Below are positions 8,829 through 17,148 of a DNA stretch of 64,000 nt, piece by piece. Source of the DNA: an uncultured Alphaproteobacteria bacterium (GTDB lineage Bacteria > Pseudomonadota > Alphaproteobacteria > RF32 > CAG-239); NCBI GenBank assembly GCA_910584385.1, contig CAJUAK010000005.1:1-64000 (forward strand), given 5' to 3'. The notes under the pieces are model-generated. The model saw nothing but the letters and a program-made list of their open reading frames with translations, made no database searches and was not told the DNA's origin. Both the position numbers and the translations under genes were made by a program. How positions within the stretch are numbered: position 1 is the first letter of the stretch; each line of letters starts with the position of its first letter.

Positions 8829-9733
8829 GAATAGCCTTTATGGGAACGCCTGATTTTGCCGTTCCTGTTTTAGAAGCGCTTTGTGAAAAGCATGAGGTTG
8901 TCTGCGTTTATTGCCAGGCGCCCAAGGAAGCCGGCAGGGGGCAGAAAATTGTAAAATCTCCGGTACAGTTTTTTGCCGAGAGCAAAGGGATTGAGGTGCG
9001 GACGCCTAAAAGCCTGCGTTCAGCAGAAGAACAAGAAAAATTTGCGGCATTAAAAGCGGATGTTTCAATTGTGGCGGCATATGGGCTTATTCTGCCTAAA
9101 GCCGTGATAGAAGCTTGCCCGCTGGGCTGCCTTAACGTGCATGGCTCGCTCCTGCCGCGCTGGCGCGGTGCGGCGCCTCTGCAGCGAGCAATTGAAGCCG
9201 GCGATGAAAAAACCGGCATTACGATTATGCAGGTTGTTGAAGCTCTTGATGCCGGGGCAATGTATAAAAAAGGCGAAATAACGATTGATAAGGATATGAC
9301 TTTTGGCCGTTTGCATGATGAAATGGCTCAGCTTGGCGCTGCATTGATGCTGGAAGTTTTGGATGAACTTCAAAATATTCAGCCAGAACCTCAAGATGAA
9401 GCCCTTGTAACTTATGCTGCAAAGGTTGACAAGTCTGAAGCAAAACTTGATTTTAATAATCCGGCAGAATCCTTGGAACGTAAAATTCGGGCTTTTAACC
9501 CTTATCCCGGAGCTTATTTTGAATATGAAAACGAACGTTTTAAAGTCTTGAGAGCCGAGGTTGCCGCGGGGCAGGGAAGGCCCGGAGAAATTTTGTGCGG
9601 GCAGGGAAATTTGATAATTTCTTGCGGCGAAAAAGCCTTGCAAATTCTTGAAATCCAACGCCAGGGCAAAAAGGCCATGCCGATTGCCGATTTGTTAAGG
9701 GGCTTTAGTTTTAAGAGCGGTACAGTTTTATAA
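8825..9733 (+). CDS. fmt: methionyl-tRNA formyltransferase
   Basis: A 302-residue enzyme that formylates initiator Met-tRNA. The formyl-transfer core begins MRIAFMGTPDFAVPVL and the catalytic segment GCLNVHGSLLPRWRGAAPLQ contains Asn104 and His106. The C-terminal beta-barrel tRNA-binding domain starts about residue 205 (IRAFNPYPGAYF). It is co-translated with def by overlap. It ends the murF-nrdR-nusB-def-fmt operon at a strong terminator. Confidence 0.97.
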   Translation: MRIAFMGTPDFAVPVLEALCEKHEVVCVYCQAPKEAGRGQKIVKSPVQFFAESKGIEVRTPKSLRSAEEQEKFAALKADVSIVAAYGLILPKAVIEACPLGCLNVHGSLLPRWRGAAPLQRAIEAGDEKTGITIMQVVEALDAGAMYKKGEITIDKDMTFGRLHDEMAQLGAALMLEVLDELQNIQPEPQDEALVTYAAKVDKSEAKLDFNNPAESLERKIRAFNPYPGAYFEYENERFKVLRAEVAAGQGRPGEILCGQGNLIISCGEKALQILEIQRQGKKAMPIADLLRGFSFKSGTVL

Positions 9734-9768
9734 AAGAGAAACCCCTGAAAGCTTCAGGGGTTTCTTTT
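9732..9768. terminator. bidirectional terminator between fmt and the 9767 gene
   Basis: A perfect 12-bp stem (9738-9749 with 9753-9764) with a 3-nt loop is flanked by A and T runs on both sides and serves the two convergent genes. Confidence 0.9.
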
Positions 9769-10747
9769 AGATGATTTCATACGCGCGGGCGATTTGGATG
9801 ACATACGTATCCTCCGCGGAAATTTTTTGTTTGAGCAAAACTTGTTCGTATGATTTTTTGATGTACATCTGAACAAACGCCTGCATGCCGTTTTTGAAGA
9901 CCGCTTCTTTGGCCGCCATCAGCAATTGGAAGGTTTGTTCGCTAATCCAGTTTCCTTTGAAAAGGAAGAGCACTAAGCTGGGATGGAAATAATTGGCGGT
10001 TTTGATGCTGCCGCGGATGAAGTCGTAACAGAGGTTGCGGATACGCATGGCCGCTTCTGTGAAGTTGTTTTCATCGTAACAATTATTTACAAGCAGAGCC
10101 TGTGCGTTGAGAAGCTCTGCATCATCAGCATATTTGCTGTTGAGCGCGATTTTAAGCAGATCGTATCCGGGCATGATGTTGTGCCGGTGCAGGATGTTGA
10201 TATGCTTAAGGGTTTGCAGGATGAAAAGGCGGTTTTCATCGTCGATTTCTTCCTGAACGTCAAGTTCGTGGAGCCACCGTTGAAATTTCTCGATGTTTCC
10301 TTCCTTGACGAGGAGCTCAAAGCCCTTTTCGTTGAACATGTGGATTTTCTTTTTATACCCTTTGATGAGGCTGATGAAAACCTGAAGTTCGTCCTTGGTT
10401 TCCAATATCTGCTTGGTTTCTCCTTCAAGATTAGCCAGCGTTTTTTCTGCCTGGGTCAGGATGCGTTCCAGATTAGGTTCCGGTTCTTGCAGCCTTTTGA
10501 AGTAGAATCTGGCGACATTCTCAAAGTGGCGGTGTCTCATCTTGCCGAGCATCTTGTTTTTCCAGATGCTGATGATGTTTATTTCCGTCCGGTTGATGAA
10601 AGAACATTTCTTGCAGATCGCAGAAAGAGGAAGGTTGCTTTCCTGGAGCAAGAAAAATGCGTATTTTCTTGTGAGTGGAAAGTATCCTTTCAGGGTGATC
10701 TTTTCTTCAGGGCTCAGGGTACGTTTTATTATGATTTTTTTCTTCAT
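9767..10747 (-). CDS. orphan helical protein, function unknown
   Basis: A 326-residue protein not recognised. It is predicted largely helical: a basic N-terminus (MKKKIIIKRTLSPEEK), a heptad-like stretch at 90-125, and TPR-like helical pairs from about 150 on. There is no signal peptide, membrane segment or catalytic motif. The ATG at 10747 follows an AT-rich leader with no strong Shine-Dalgarno. An ATTTTGTCTAT motif (minus strand, about 10801-10791) lies 44 bp upstream and recurs before two other orphan genes. It shares a terminator with fmt. It is one of three consecutive minus-strand orphans and may belong to a mobile or lineage-specific set. Confidence 0.65.
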   Translation of the reverse strand: MKKKIIIKRTLSPEEKITLKGYFPLTRKYAFFLLQESNLPLSAICKKCSFINRTEINIISIWKNKMLGKMRHRHFENVARFYFKRLQEPEPNLERILTQAEKTLANLEGETKQILETKDELQVFISLIKGYKKKIHMFNEKGFELLVKEGNIEKFQRWLHELDVQEEIDDENRLFILQTLKHINILHRHNIMPGYDLLKIALNSKYADDAELLNAQALLVNNCYDENNFTEAAMRIRNLCYDFIRGSIKTANYFHPSLVLFLFKGNWISEQTFQLLMAAKEAVFKNGMQAFVQMYIKKSYEQVLLKQKISAEDTYVIQIARAYEII

Positions 10748-10833
10748 AAGGGATAATAATTAAAATATCTATATTTCTTAACTGTTAATTATAGACAAAA
10801 ATATGATTTTTTCAAGAAAAAAAATGCATTTTT

Positions 10834-10873
10834 ATAAAAAAAATCCCCGATTGCTGGTTGAAGCAGTCGGGGA
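10834..10873 (-). terminator. terminator of the 10881-11468 gene
   Basis: A 12-bp stem including one G-U pair (10844-10855 with 10862-10873) with a 6-nt loop, followed on the minus strand by a U-rich run (10843-10836). Confidence 0.85.
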
Positions 10874-10880
10874 AACGGGG

Positions 10881-11468
10881 TTAACCGTAGATAGTTTCGA
10901 GCTTTGTGAAGAGCTCAATCCTGTCAAGAACGCGTTTGACCTGTTTGGTTTTGAGGTCTGGGTCTGCCAGTGCTTCTGCCGCTTTCAGGCGCTCTTCCTC
11001 AAGCTTTTTATGCTTTTGGATTTCGCGGGGAAAGACAATGGAGCCGCCGTTTTCCTTCAGGATGCCAGCATGTTTGATGAGCAGGCGCAGCGCATTGTTG
11101 GGCAGAAACAGGCGTTGGAACATGTTCAGCCAGAGGCTCATGGAGGAAAGGCTTGAATTGATGTTCTCATTGATGAACTTTTCAGCTGCTGTGCTAAGCT
11201 CCGGTATCGGATACTTTAACATTTCAATGAGAATGCTCTGTATCTGGAATTCGAATGTATTGTAGCGTTCGAATGTGGCAATCAGCTCTTTTATTTCCTC
11301 TTGGCTGAGCTCGGCTTTTTTAAGGTCGCGGTTTTCCAGGTAAGCTTTGCGCTTTTCCCGGAGGGCACGAGCCTTAAGTTCCAGCTCTCTTGCTTGTTCT
11401 CCATGGGATTTTTCCTTGTGTGTCAAATCCACGTGCAGAATGTTTTCGTTCTTTTTCTTTTTTGCCAT
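10881..11468 (-). CDS. orphan lysine/glutamate-rich helical protein
   Basis: A 195-residue cytoplasmic protein of unknown function. The N-terminus MAKKKKNEN is strongly basic, residues 18-60 look like a coiled coil, and the rest is amphipathic helix. No enzymatic motif is visible. The ATG is preceded by an AT-rich leader containing an 8-bp hairpin (11486-11513). It is probably co-transcribed with the 105-residue gene upstream, whose stop is 63 bp away. A terminator follows. Confidence 0.65.
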   Translation of the reverse strand: MAKKKKNENILHVDLTHKEKSHGEQARELELKARALREKRKAYLENRDLKKAELSQEEIKELIATFERYNTFEFQIQSILIEMLKYPIPELSTAAEKFINENINSSLSSMSLWLNMFQRLFLPNNALRLLIKHAGILKENGGSIVFPREIQKHKKLEEERLKAAEALADPDLKTKQVKRVLDRIELFTKLETIYG

Positions 11469-11485
11469 GTCAAATGTTTTTAATT

Positions 11486-11513
11486 CCTGCCCGAATAAGA
11501 ATATCCGGGCAGG
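11486..11513 (-). other. hairpin between two orphan genes
   Basis: An 8-bp GC-rich stem (11486-11493 with 11506-11513) plus 3 inner pairs lies between the 11532 and 10881 genes. It lacks a following U tract, so it may be an mRNA processing or stability element rather than a full terminator. Confidence 0.4.
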
Positions 11514-11531
11514 CGTGAGTAATAATTTTTT

Positions 11532-11849
11532 TTACTTCTTTGCAGCGAGTTTTTTTTGAAACTTCTCAGCCATTTCTTTGAATGGCGTGAGTCCGAGGAG
11601 GATGAACAGGCGGTCGTAAGATTTCTCACAGCCTTTGTAGTTTTCCTTCTGCTTGAGCAGCATGGTGAGCGTTTCCTTGTAGGGGCTCAAATCCGTGCTG
11701 ACTGTGTAGTAGCTCTTGATGATTTCATCGATGAGCTGTCTGCGGTAACCGCTGTTGCCGTTGATCTGCCTTTGGAGACGACTGTTCTTTTCTGCGCGGC
11801 GCTGTCTTTTTCTTGCTTCTTCTGAAACGCTTTGTGAATTTTCTTTCAT
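11532..11849 (-). CDS. small basic orphan protein
   Basis: A 105-residue protein of unknown function, rich in Lys/Arg at the N-terminus (EEARKRQRRAEKNSRLQRQ), helical, with a C-terminus ending KKLAAKK. Nucleic-acid binding is conceivable from charge alone. There is no Shine-Dalgarno, and the ATTTTGTCTAT motif is found 93 bp upstream. It is the first gene of the 11849-to-10881 pair. Confidence 0.6.
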   Translation of the reverse strand: MKENSQSVSEEARKRQRRAEKNSRLQRQINGNSGYRRQLIDEIIKSYYTVSTDLSPYKETLTMLLKQKENYKGCEKSYDRLFILLGLTPFKEMAEKFQKKLAAKK

Positions 11850-12005
11850 TGAGTGAAACGTTTTTTATATGTTTGACATTCTTCTGCAAGATGCAGAATT
11901 TTATTCTAATAGTATGCAAATAACTTTATGTACGTTTAAATATAGACAAAATGAACTAAAAAATCAAGCATCTTTTATCAGTTTCTTAATTTTTTTGTTG
12001 TTTAT

Positions 12006-12034
12006 TTGAAAAAAATGAACAAATTCAATATATA
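12006..12034 (+). promoter_or_regulatory. sigma-70-type promoter of the macAB-like operon
   Basis: TTGAAA (12006-12011) and TATATA (12029-12034) are spaced 17 bp apart, giving a start near 12041 and a leader of about 38 nt before the ATG at 12079, which has an AGAGGA Shine-Dalgarno. Confidence 0.6.
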
Positions 12035-12078
12035 TTGCGTTGTAATAATATGAGTAAAATCGTTAAAAGAGGAAAAAA

Positions 12079-13236
12079 ATGAAAAAGCTGGTTAAATATA
12101 GTTTGTTTTTTGCGGTTGCTGCAGCTGTTTTATGGGTGCTGTTTCAGCCGAAAGAAGGAAAAAATGCCTTTTTGACGAAGCCGCTTAAGACCGGAAGCAT
12201 AACCCAGAAAATTACAGCGACCGGAACGATTAATCCGATTTCAACGGTTAATATCGGAACACAGGTTTCAGGAACAATCTCAGAAATATATGTGGATTAT
12301 AATTCCGAGGTTAAGAAAGACCAGCTCCTGGCCCAGATTGACCCGGCTTTGTTTGAGGCGACGGTTGCCCAGCGGCAGGCGGCTTTAGATATTGCAAAAG
12401 CTGAAGTCGAAGTAACAAAAAACGATATTATTTATAATAAAAAGAATCTGAACAGAATCGCAAAATTAAACAAGTCGCAATATTCGACTGATAAGGATTT
12501 GGAATTGGCGCAGAAAGATTATGACAATGCCGTGGCGCAGCTGGCTTTGAAAAACGCCCAGGTTGCCCAGGCTGAAGCCGCCTTAAATTCTGCAAAAATT
12601 GATTTGAGATATACGAAAATTTTATCTCCGGTAGACGGAAGCGTCGTTTCGAAAGAAGTGGAAGTGGGGCAGACTGTTGCGGCAAGCTTTCAAACGCCGA
12701 CATTGTTTACGGTGGCGGAGGATTTGACCAAAATGCAGATTGAAGCTTCTGTTGTGGAAGCCGATATTGCCCAGGTTAAAGAAGGGCAGACGGTGGAATT
12801 TTCTGTAGACAGCTTTCCTGATGAAACGTTCTACGGAATCGTTACCCAGGTGCGCAATAATCCGATAACGACGTCAAATGTTGTTACTTATGAGGTTATT
12901 ATTGAGATTAATAACAAAGATTTGCTGCTTAAGCCCGGCATGACCGCAAATGTGGAGATTATTACGGCAGAAAAGGATAACCTGCTTCTGGTGCCGAATA
13001 AAGCCCTGCGTTTTTATCTCAAAGACGAAAACGGAGACACGCCTCGTTATAAAGACAAGGGAATTTGGCTTATGCAGGAAGGAAAGCCGGTTCGCGTCGT
13101 TGTGAATACGGGAATCAGCGATGATGATTACACGGAAGTTTCCGGCAACGGATTAAGTGCCGGACAACAAGTGATTGTTGAAAATGCGGAAGTGGATAAA
13201 AATTCTGGAAATATGCGTATGAGGATGCCGCGCTAA
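12079..13236 (+). CDS. MacA-like periplasmic adaptor subunit
   Basis: A 385-residue membrane-fusion protein. Residues 5-23 form a single N-terminal membrane segment, then a biotinyl-lipoyl half (KITATGTINPISTVNIGTQVSGTI), a long alpha-hairpin (80-170, with ALDIAKAEVEVTKNDI and AQAEAALNSAKIDL), the second lipoyl half (ILSPVDGSVVSKEVEVGQTVAA), and a beta-barrel plus membrane-proximal domain. It should link an ABC transporter in the inner membrane to an outer-membrane channel, not encoded here. The stop overlaps the ATPase ATG by 1 bp. The operon order MacA-ATPase-permease matches macrolide, toxin or lipid exporters; the substrate cannot be read from sequence. Confidence 0.9.
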   Translation: MKKLVKYSLFFAVAAAVLWVLFQPKEGKNAFLTKPLKTGSITQKITATGTINPISTVNIGTQVSGTISEIYVDYNSEVKKDQLLAQIDPALFEATVAQRQAALDIAKAEVEVTKNDIIYNKKNLNRIAKLNKSQYSTDKDLELAQKDYDNAVAQLALKNAQVAQAEAALNSAKIDLRYTKILSPVDGSVVSKEVEVGQTVAASFQTPTLFTVAEDLTKMQIEASVVEADIAQVKEGQTVEFSVDSFPDETFYGIVTQVRNNPITTSNVVTYEVIIEINNKDLLLKPGMTANVEIITAEKDNLLLVPNKALRFYLKDENGDTPRYKDKGIWLMQEGKPVRVVVNTGISDDDYTEVSGNGLSAGQQVIVENAEVDKNSGNMRMRMPR

Positions 13237-13928
13237 TGGCTTTGATTGAGTTAAAAAAAATATGTAAAAGTTATCCGCTGGATGGTTTCTCCATGCAGAT
13301 TCTCAAGGATATCAACCTGACGATTGACAAAGGCGAATTTGTTGCGATTATGGGGCCGTCCGGTTCCGGAAAATCGACTTTGATGAATATATTGGGATGT
13401 TTGGACAAGCCCAGTTCCGGACATTATCTTTTGGATGGCATGAATGTTGAAAAATTGAGTTCTGACGAATTGGCAGAAATCCGCAACCGAAAAATCGGAT
13501 TTGTTTTTCAGGGTTTTAACCTTTTATCCCGGACATCGGCTTTGGAAAATGTGGAACTTCCAATGGTCTATGCGGGCATCCCTTCCAAAATAAGAGAAGA
13601 AAGGGCTGCTGCGGCACTTAAAAAAGTGGGGCTTGAAAAAAGGATGGGGCACCAGCCTAACCAGCTTTCCGGCGGGCAGCAGCAGCGCGTGGCTATTGCG
13701 CGCTCCCTTGTTAATGACGCGCCGATTATTTTTGCCGATGAACCGACAGGAAACCTTGATACGAAAACAAGCATTGAGGTTATGGATTTGTTTACAAAGC
13801 TAAACGAGGAACTGAACCGGACAATTATTCTGGTAACGCATGAAGAAGATATCGCGCGTTATGCGCATCGGATAATCCGGATTGTCGATGGCGAAATCCA
13901 TAGCGATGAAGAGGTGGCTCATGATTGA
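13236..13928 (+). CDS. MacB/LolD-type ABC transporter ATPase
   Basis: A 230-residue ATPase with Walker [11 protein letters not shown]-loop FVFQGFNLL, signature LSGGQQQR, Walker [13 protein letters not shown] and the switch His in LVTHEEDIA. In E. coli MacB the ATPase and permease are fused; here they are separate, as in LolCD/FtsEX-like systems. It is coupled to the adaptor and the permease by overlaps. Confidence 0.94.
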   Translation: MALIELKKICKSYPLDGFSMQILKDINLTIDKGEFVAIMGPSGSGKSTLMNILGCLDKPSSGHYLLDGMNVEKLSSDELAEIRNRKIGFVFQGFNLLSRTSALENVELPMVYAGIPSKIREERAAAALKKVGLEKRMGHQPNQLSGGQQQRVAIARSLVNDAPIIFADEPTGNLDTKTSIEVMDLFTKLNEELNRTIILVTHEEDIARYAHRIIRIVDGEIHSDEEVAHD

Positions 13929-15150
13929 TTTTGCAACTATTTTCAATATTGCCCTCCGCGCCGTTAAAGCCAATAAGATGCGCTCCTTGCTGACCAGCCT
14001 CGGCATTATTATCGGCGTGGCATCGGTTATTGTCATGCTGGCGATTGGAAACGGCGCGCAGATATCCATTCAAAACGAAATGAAGACAATAGGTTCTAAT
14101 CTGGTTATTGTCCGTTCCGGCGTTGCAACTTCCAGCGGCGCCCGCGGCGGACACGGTTCACAGCCGACAATGAAGCTTTCCGACGGCAATGCAATTCAGG
14201 AAAAAATCGATAAAATCAAATTGGCGGCGCCCGTATTGGATGAGACGGCGCAGGTTGTCCATGGCAATGCGAATTGGTCAACGATTATTACCGGTACGGA
14301 TAATAGGATGTTTGAAATTAAAGAATGGAACTTGGCTTATGGGCGGTTCTTTTCCGAAGCGGATGTCAAAAACGCGGGGAAGGCGGCTATCCTCGGTCAG
14401 ACTGTGGTTGAGGAGCTGTTTGGCGATGTCGACCTGTTAGGCAAGACTATAAGGATAAAGGGCATTCCTTTTCAGGTTGTCGGCGTCTTGGAAGCAAGGG
14501 GGCAAAGCGGCATGGGACAAGATCAGGACGATGCTGTTTATATTCCGATTTCCACGGCACAGAAAAAGGTTATGGGCATCCAGTTTCCGGATCAGGTTAA
14601 AATGGTTATGCTGCAGGCGGTTGATGCAAAATCAACTTATACGGCTCAGGACGAAATCAGGCAATTATTGCGCCAGCGCCATAATTTGGGGGCGAATAAA
14701 GAAGATGATTTTATCATAATGAATTTAACGCAAATGATGGAAATGATGGAAAATTCCACAAAGATTATGACAATTTTGCTTGGTGCGATTGCCTCTATTT
14801 CGCTTTTGGTCGGTGGCATTGGCATTATGAATATTATGTTGGTTTCCGTAACGGAAAGGACAAGGGAGATTGGAATTCGTATGGCGATTGGCGCAAAGTC
14901 ATGGGATATCCGTTTGCAATTTTTGACAGAATCGCTTGTGCTTTCGCTTATTGGCGGAATAGTGGGGATTATATTTGGCTTGGCAGGCGCGGAGGCGGTT
15001 TCGTTTTTTACGTCGCTGAACGCTAAGGTCTCGCTGCTTTATATTCTTCTGCCGTTTTCTTTTGCCGGTTTTGTCGGTTTGTTTTTCGGCTTTTATCCGG
15101 CATATAAGGCATCGCAGCTTAATCCGATTAATGCGCTCCGCTATGAATAA
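13921..15150 (+). CDS. MacB-type ABC transporter permease
   Basis: A 409-residue membrane protein. One N-terminal TM (MRSLLTSLGIIIGVASVIVML), a large periplasmic MacB_PCD-type domain (about 60-270), then three C-terminal TMs with the conserved loop ERTREIGIRMAIGA. The ATG at 13921 overlaps the ATPase stop by 8 bp and has GAGGTGG upstream; an in-frame start at 13882 lies inside the ATPase and is less likely. It drives mechanotransmission rather than classical import. Confidence 0.92.
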   Translation: MIDFATIFNIALRAVKANKMRSLLTSLGIIIGVASVIVMLAIGNGAQISIQNEMKTIGSNLVIVRSGVATSSGARGGHGSQPTMKLSDGNAIQEKIDKIKLAAPVLDETAQVVHGNANWSTIITGTDNRMFEIKEWNLAYGRFFSEADVKNAGKAAILGQTVVEELFGDVDLLGKTIRIKGIPFQVVGVLEARGQSGMGQDQDDAVYIPISTAQKKVMGIQFPDQVKMVMLQAVDAKSTYTAQDEIRQLLRQRHNLGANKEDDFIIMNLTQMMEMMENSTKIMTILLGAIASISLLVGGIGIMNIMLVSVTERTREIGIRMAIGAKSWDIRLQFLTESLVLSLIGGIVGIIFGLAGAEAVSFFTSLNAKVSLLYILLPFSFAGFVGLFFGFYPAYKASQLNPINALRYE

Positions 15151-15153
15151 AGC

Positions 15154-16092
15154 TTATTTATCCATTAAGAAACGTTCAGCTTCCAAAGCGGCAATGCATC
15201 CGGTGCCGGCCGCGACAATAGCTTGCCGGTAGTTGGGGTCTTGGACGTCTCCGGCAGCGAAAATTCCCGGAATGCTGGTGGCGCAGCTTTTGCCTTTTGT
15301 GGCTATGTAGCCGTCATTGTCAAGGGCGATTTGCCCTTTAAACAAGTCTGTATTCGGCTTGTGTCCGATTGCAACAAAAAGCCCGTCTATGTTTAAAATT
15401 TTTGAGCTGTCGTCTTTTACATTTTTGATTTTAAGCCCGGTTACGCCGAGCGGTTTTTCATTTCCGAGGACTTCTTCGATAATGCTGTCCCATTCAATTG
15501 ATATCTTATGGTTTTTAAATAATTTTTCCTGCATGGCTTTGTCGGCCCTTAATTGGTCGCGCCGATGGATTAGCGTTACGGAGCGGGCAAAATTGGTCAG
15601 GTATATCGCTTCTTCAACAGCGGTATTGCCGCCGCCGACAACAGCAACGTCTTTGCCTCTGTAAAAAAATCCGTCGCAGGTTGCGCAGGCGGAAACGCCA
15701 AATCCTAAAAATTTTTTCTCACTGGGAATTCCGAGCCAGCGGGCGGATGCCCCGGTGCAAAGTATAACTGCCTCTGCCGAATAGAGGTTATGGTTTTCGG
15801 AGTTGCATATAAAAGGCCGTTTGGAAAAATCTGCTTCAATAATGGTGTCATCAACAATTTCTACCCCGACAGCCAAAGCCTGCTGCCGCATATTTTCCAT
15901 TAGTAATCCGCCGGCGATTGGCTGGGGAAAACCCGGAAAATTTTCAACATCAGTGGTTATGGTTAACTGCCCGCCGACTTGCGCGCCGGAAACAAGAATA
16001 GGCTTTAAGCCGGCGCGGGCAATGTATATTCCGGCCGTATAGCCGGCAGGGCCGGAACCAATAATTAAAACTTTTCTTTTATATTCTGCCAT
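15154..16092 (-). CDS. trxB: thioredoxin-disulfide reductase
   Basis: A 312-residue FAD/NADPH flavoprotein that reduces thioredoxin. FAD-binding GSGPAGYTAGIYIARAG, redox pair CATC within SACATCDGFFYRG, NADPH-binding GGGNTAVEEA, and the C-terminal FAD motif GIFAAGDVQDPNYRQAIVAAG are all present. AAAGGAG lies upstream of the ATG. It is convergent with the MacB permease, only 3 bp apart. A cysteine-rich miniprotein gene lies just upstream on the same strand. Confidence 0.97.
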   Translation of the reverse strand: MAEYKRKVLIIGSGPAGYTAGIYIARAGLKPILVSGAQVGGQLTITTDVENFPGFPQPIAGGLLMENMRQQALAVGVEIVDDTIIEADFSKRPFICNSENHNLYSAEAVILCTGASARWLGIPSEKKFLGFGVSACATCDGFFYRGKDVAVVGGGNTAVEEAIYLTNFARSVTLIHRRDQLRADKAMQEKLFKNHKISIEWDSIIEEVLGNEKPLGVTGLKIKNVKDDSSKILNIDGLFVAIGHKPNTDLFKGQIALDNDGYIATKGKSCATSIPGIFAAGDVQDPNYRQAIVAAGTGCIAALEAERFLMDK

Positions 16093-16142
16093 CGTGAAAC
16101 TCCTTTAAACAGCAGGATATCCTGCGCCGGCGGGTTTGGCAA

Positions 16143-16346
16143 TTATTTTTTTATGTTTTTGACTTGGCAGAGCTCATCGGAAACAGGGCAATTGTTGTAG
16201 TTCATCAAATTATTGGGAAAAGTGCAACCGCAATTGTTGTCTTCGCTGCAGTCGCATAAGCCGAAGCCGCAATTGTCAATTCCCATATAGGGGTATCTGT
16301 CAATTTCTTCTTCCATCAGCCCTTGCTGTTTTTTGTTATTTTCCAT
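16143..16346 (-). CDS. 67-residue cysteine-rich miniprotein
   Basis: A small protein with seven cysteines (26, 31, 33, 39, 41, 53, 60) clustered in the middle (CGFGLCDCSEDNNCGCTF). There is no signal peptide, so a cytoplasmic metal-binding role is the simplest reading, but it resembles no family I know. AAGGAG lies 6 nt before the ATG at 16346, which sets the start; an upstream in-frame extension has no such site. It lies between greA and trxB on the same strand, after the greA terminator, so read-through or its own promoter would be needed. The link with thioredoxin reductase is suggestive only. Confidence 0.6.
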   Translation of the reverse strand: MENNKKQQGLMEEEIDRYPYMGIDNCGFGLCDCSEDNNCGCTFPNNLMNYNNCPVSDELCQVKNIKK

Positions 16347-16367
16347 TTTTCTTCTCCTTATAAGCAT

Positions 16368-16396
16368 AAAACCGTTGGCATCGGGCCAACGGTTTT
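16368..16396 (-). terminator. terminator of greA
   Basis: A 12-bp stem (16368-16379 with 16385-16396) with a 5-nt loop lies 25 bp past the greA stop. The tract after it on the minus strand has only four U. Confidence 0.7.
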
Positions 16397-16421
16397 AATA
16401 TAAGAATGAAACCGGGATTTT

Positions 16422-16895
16422 CTAGATATACTGAATTTCTATAATCTCGAAAGATTTCTTTCCGCCCGGCGCCATATATTCAGCCACATCGCCGACTTCT
16501 TTGCCGATGAGCGCTTTAGCCAAAGGAGAGGAAAGGGAAATTTTGTTGCGGTTGATATCCGCTTCATAATCGCCGACAATTTGGTATTTTTTTTCATCAT
16601 CCGTATCTTCATCGGCAACGAGGACGGTTGCGCCAAAACGGATAACATCGCAGCTGCTTTGTTTGGGGTCAATGACTTGGGCACGGCTTAAAACGGCTTC
16701 CAAATCCTGGATGCGCCCTTCAATGAAACTCTGTTTTTCCTTGGCGGCGGAATATTCGGCATTTTCAGACAAATCACCATGGGAGCGCGCTTCGGCTATG
16801 GCTGCGATGATATTTGGGCGGTCTACGCCTTTGAGGTGTTTTAATTCTTGCTCGAGTTCTGCAAAGCCTTGTTTCGTCAGTGGAAATTTTTCCAT
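16422..16895 (-). CDS. greA: transcription elongation factor GreA
   Basis: A 157-residue GreA, which stimulates RNA polymerase to cleave backtracked transcripts. N-terminal coiled coil has [20 protein letters not shown], with the tip acidic residues in [14 protein letters not shown], and the C-terminal FKBP-like domain ends [16 protein letters not shown] precedes the ATG. The leader carries a promoter-proximal terminator hairpin (16960-16998), suggesting attenuation. Confidence 0.97.
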   Translation of the reverse strand: MEKFPLTKQGFAELEQELKHLKGVDRPNIIAAIAEARSHGDLSENAEYSAAKEKQSFIEGRIQDLEAVLSRAQVIDPKQSSCDVIRFGATVLVADEDTDDEKKYQIVGDYEADINRNKISLSSPLAKALIGKEVGDVAEYMAPGGKKSFEIIEIQYI

Positions 16896-16959
16896 TTTTT
16901 ATCTCCTCAAAAAAAGAGCCGCCATATTGAATATGGTGCTTCTGATTTAAAAAAGTTAG

Positions 16960-16998
16960 AAAAAATCAGACTGCGAGGATAGAATCCTTCACAGTCTG
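16960..16998 (-). promoter_or_regulatory. intrinsic-terminator-like hairpin in the greA leader
   Basis: On the minus strand a 7-bp stem (16992-16998 with 16967-16973), an internal loop and a further 5-bp stem (16984-16988 with 16976-16980) are followed at once by six U (16965-16960). It lies only about 14 nt after the predicted transcription start and about 65 nt before the greA ATG. No gene lies between promoter and hairpin. Confidence 0.65.
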
Positions 16999-17018
16999 CC
17001 TATATTGCGTATGGCTTG

Positions 17019-17047
17019 TATATAGCATAGCTGAAAATTCTTTTCAA
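17019..17047 (-). promoter_or_regulatory. sigma-70-type promoter of greA
   Basis: Minus-strand TTGAAA (17047-17042) and TATATA (17024-17019) with an ideal 17-bp spacer. The start would be near 17012, giving a leader of about 117 nt. Confidence 0.7.
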
Positions 17048-17148
17048 GGCTTATTTTTTTGTGTGCAATAAAATTTATGCTGTACAAAGCGTTATCTTTT
17101 GCTAAAGTAAGGAGGTAATTCAATTATATTTGATATTGGAGACTAAAA

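Noticed and set aside
9983..10756. Plus-strand 257-codon frame
   Set aside because: It mirrors the 9767-10747 gene; the minus strand has the terminator and the leader motif, and the plus frame has no start signal.
13882..13920. Longer start for the MacB-type permease
   Set aside because: It lies inside the ATPase gene; the ATG at 13921 has GAGGTGG and opens directly at the first membrane segment.
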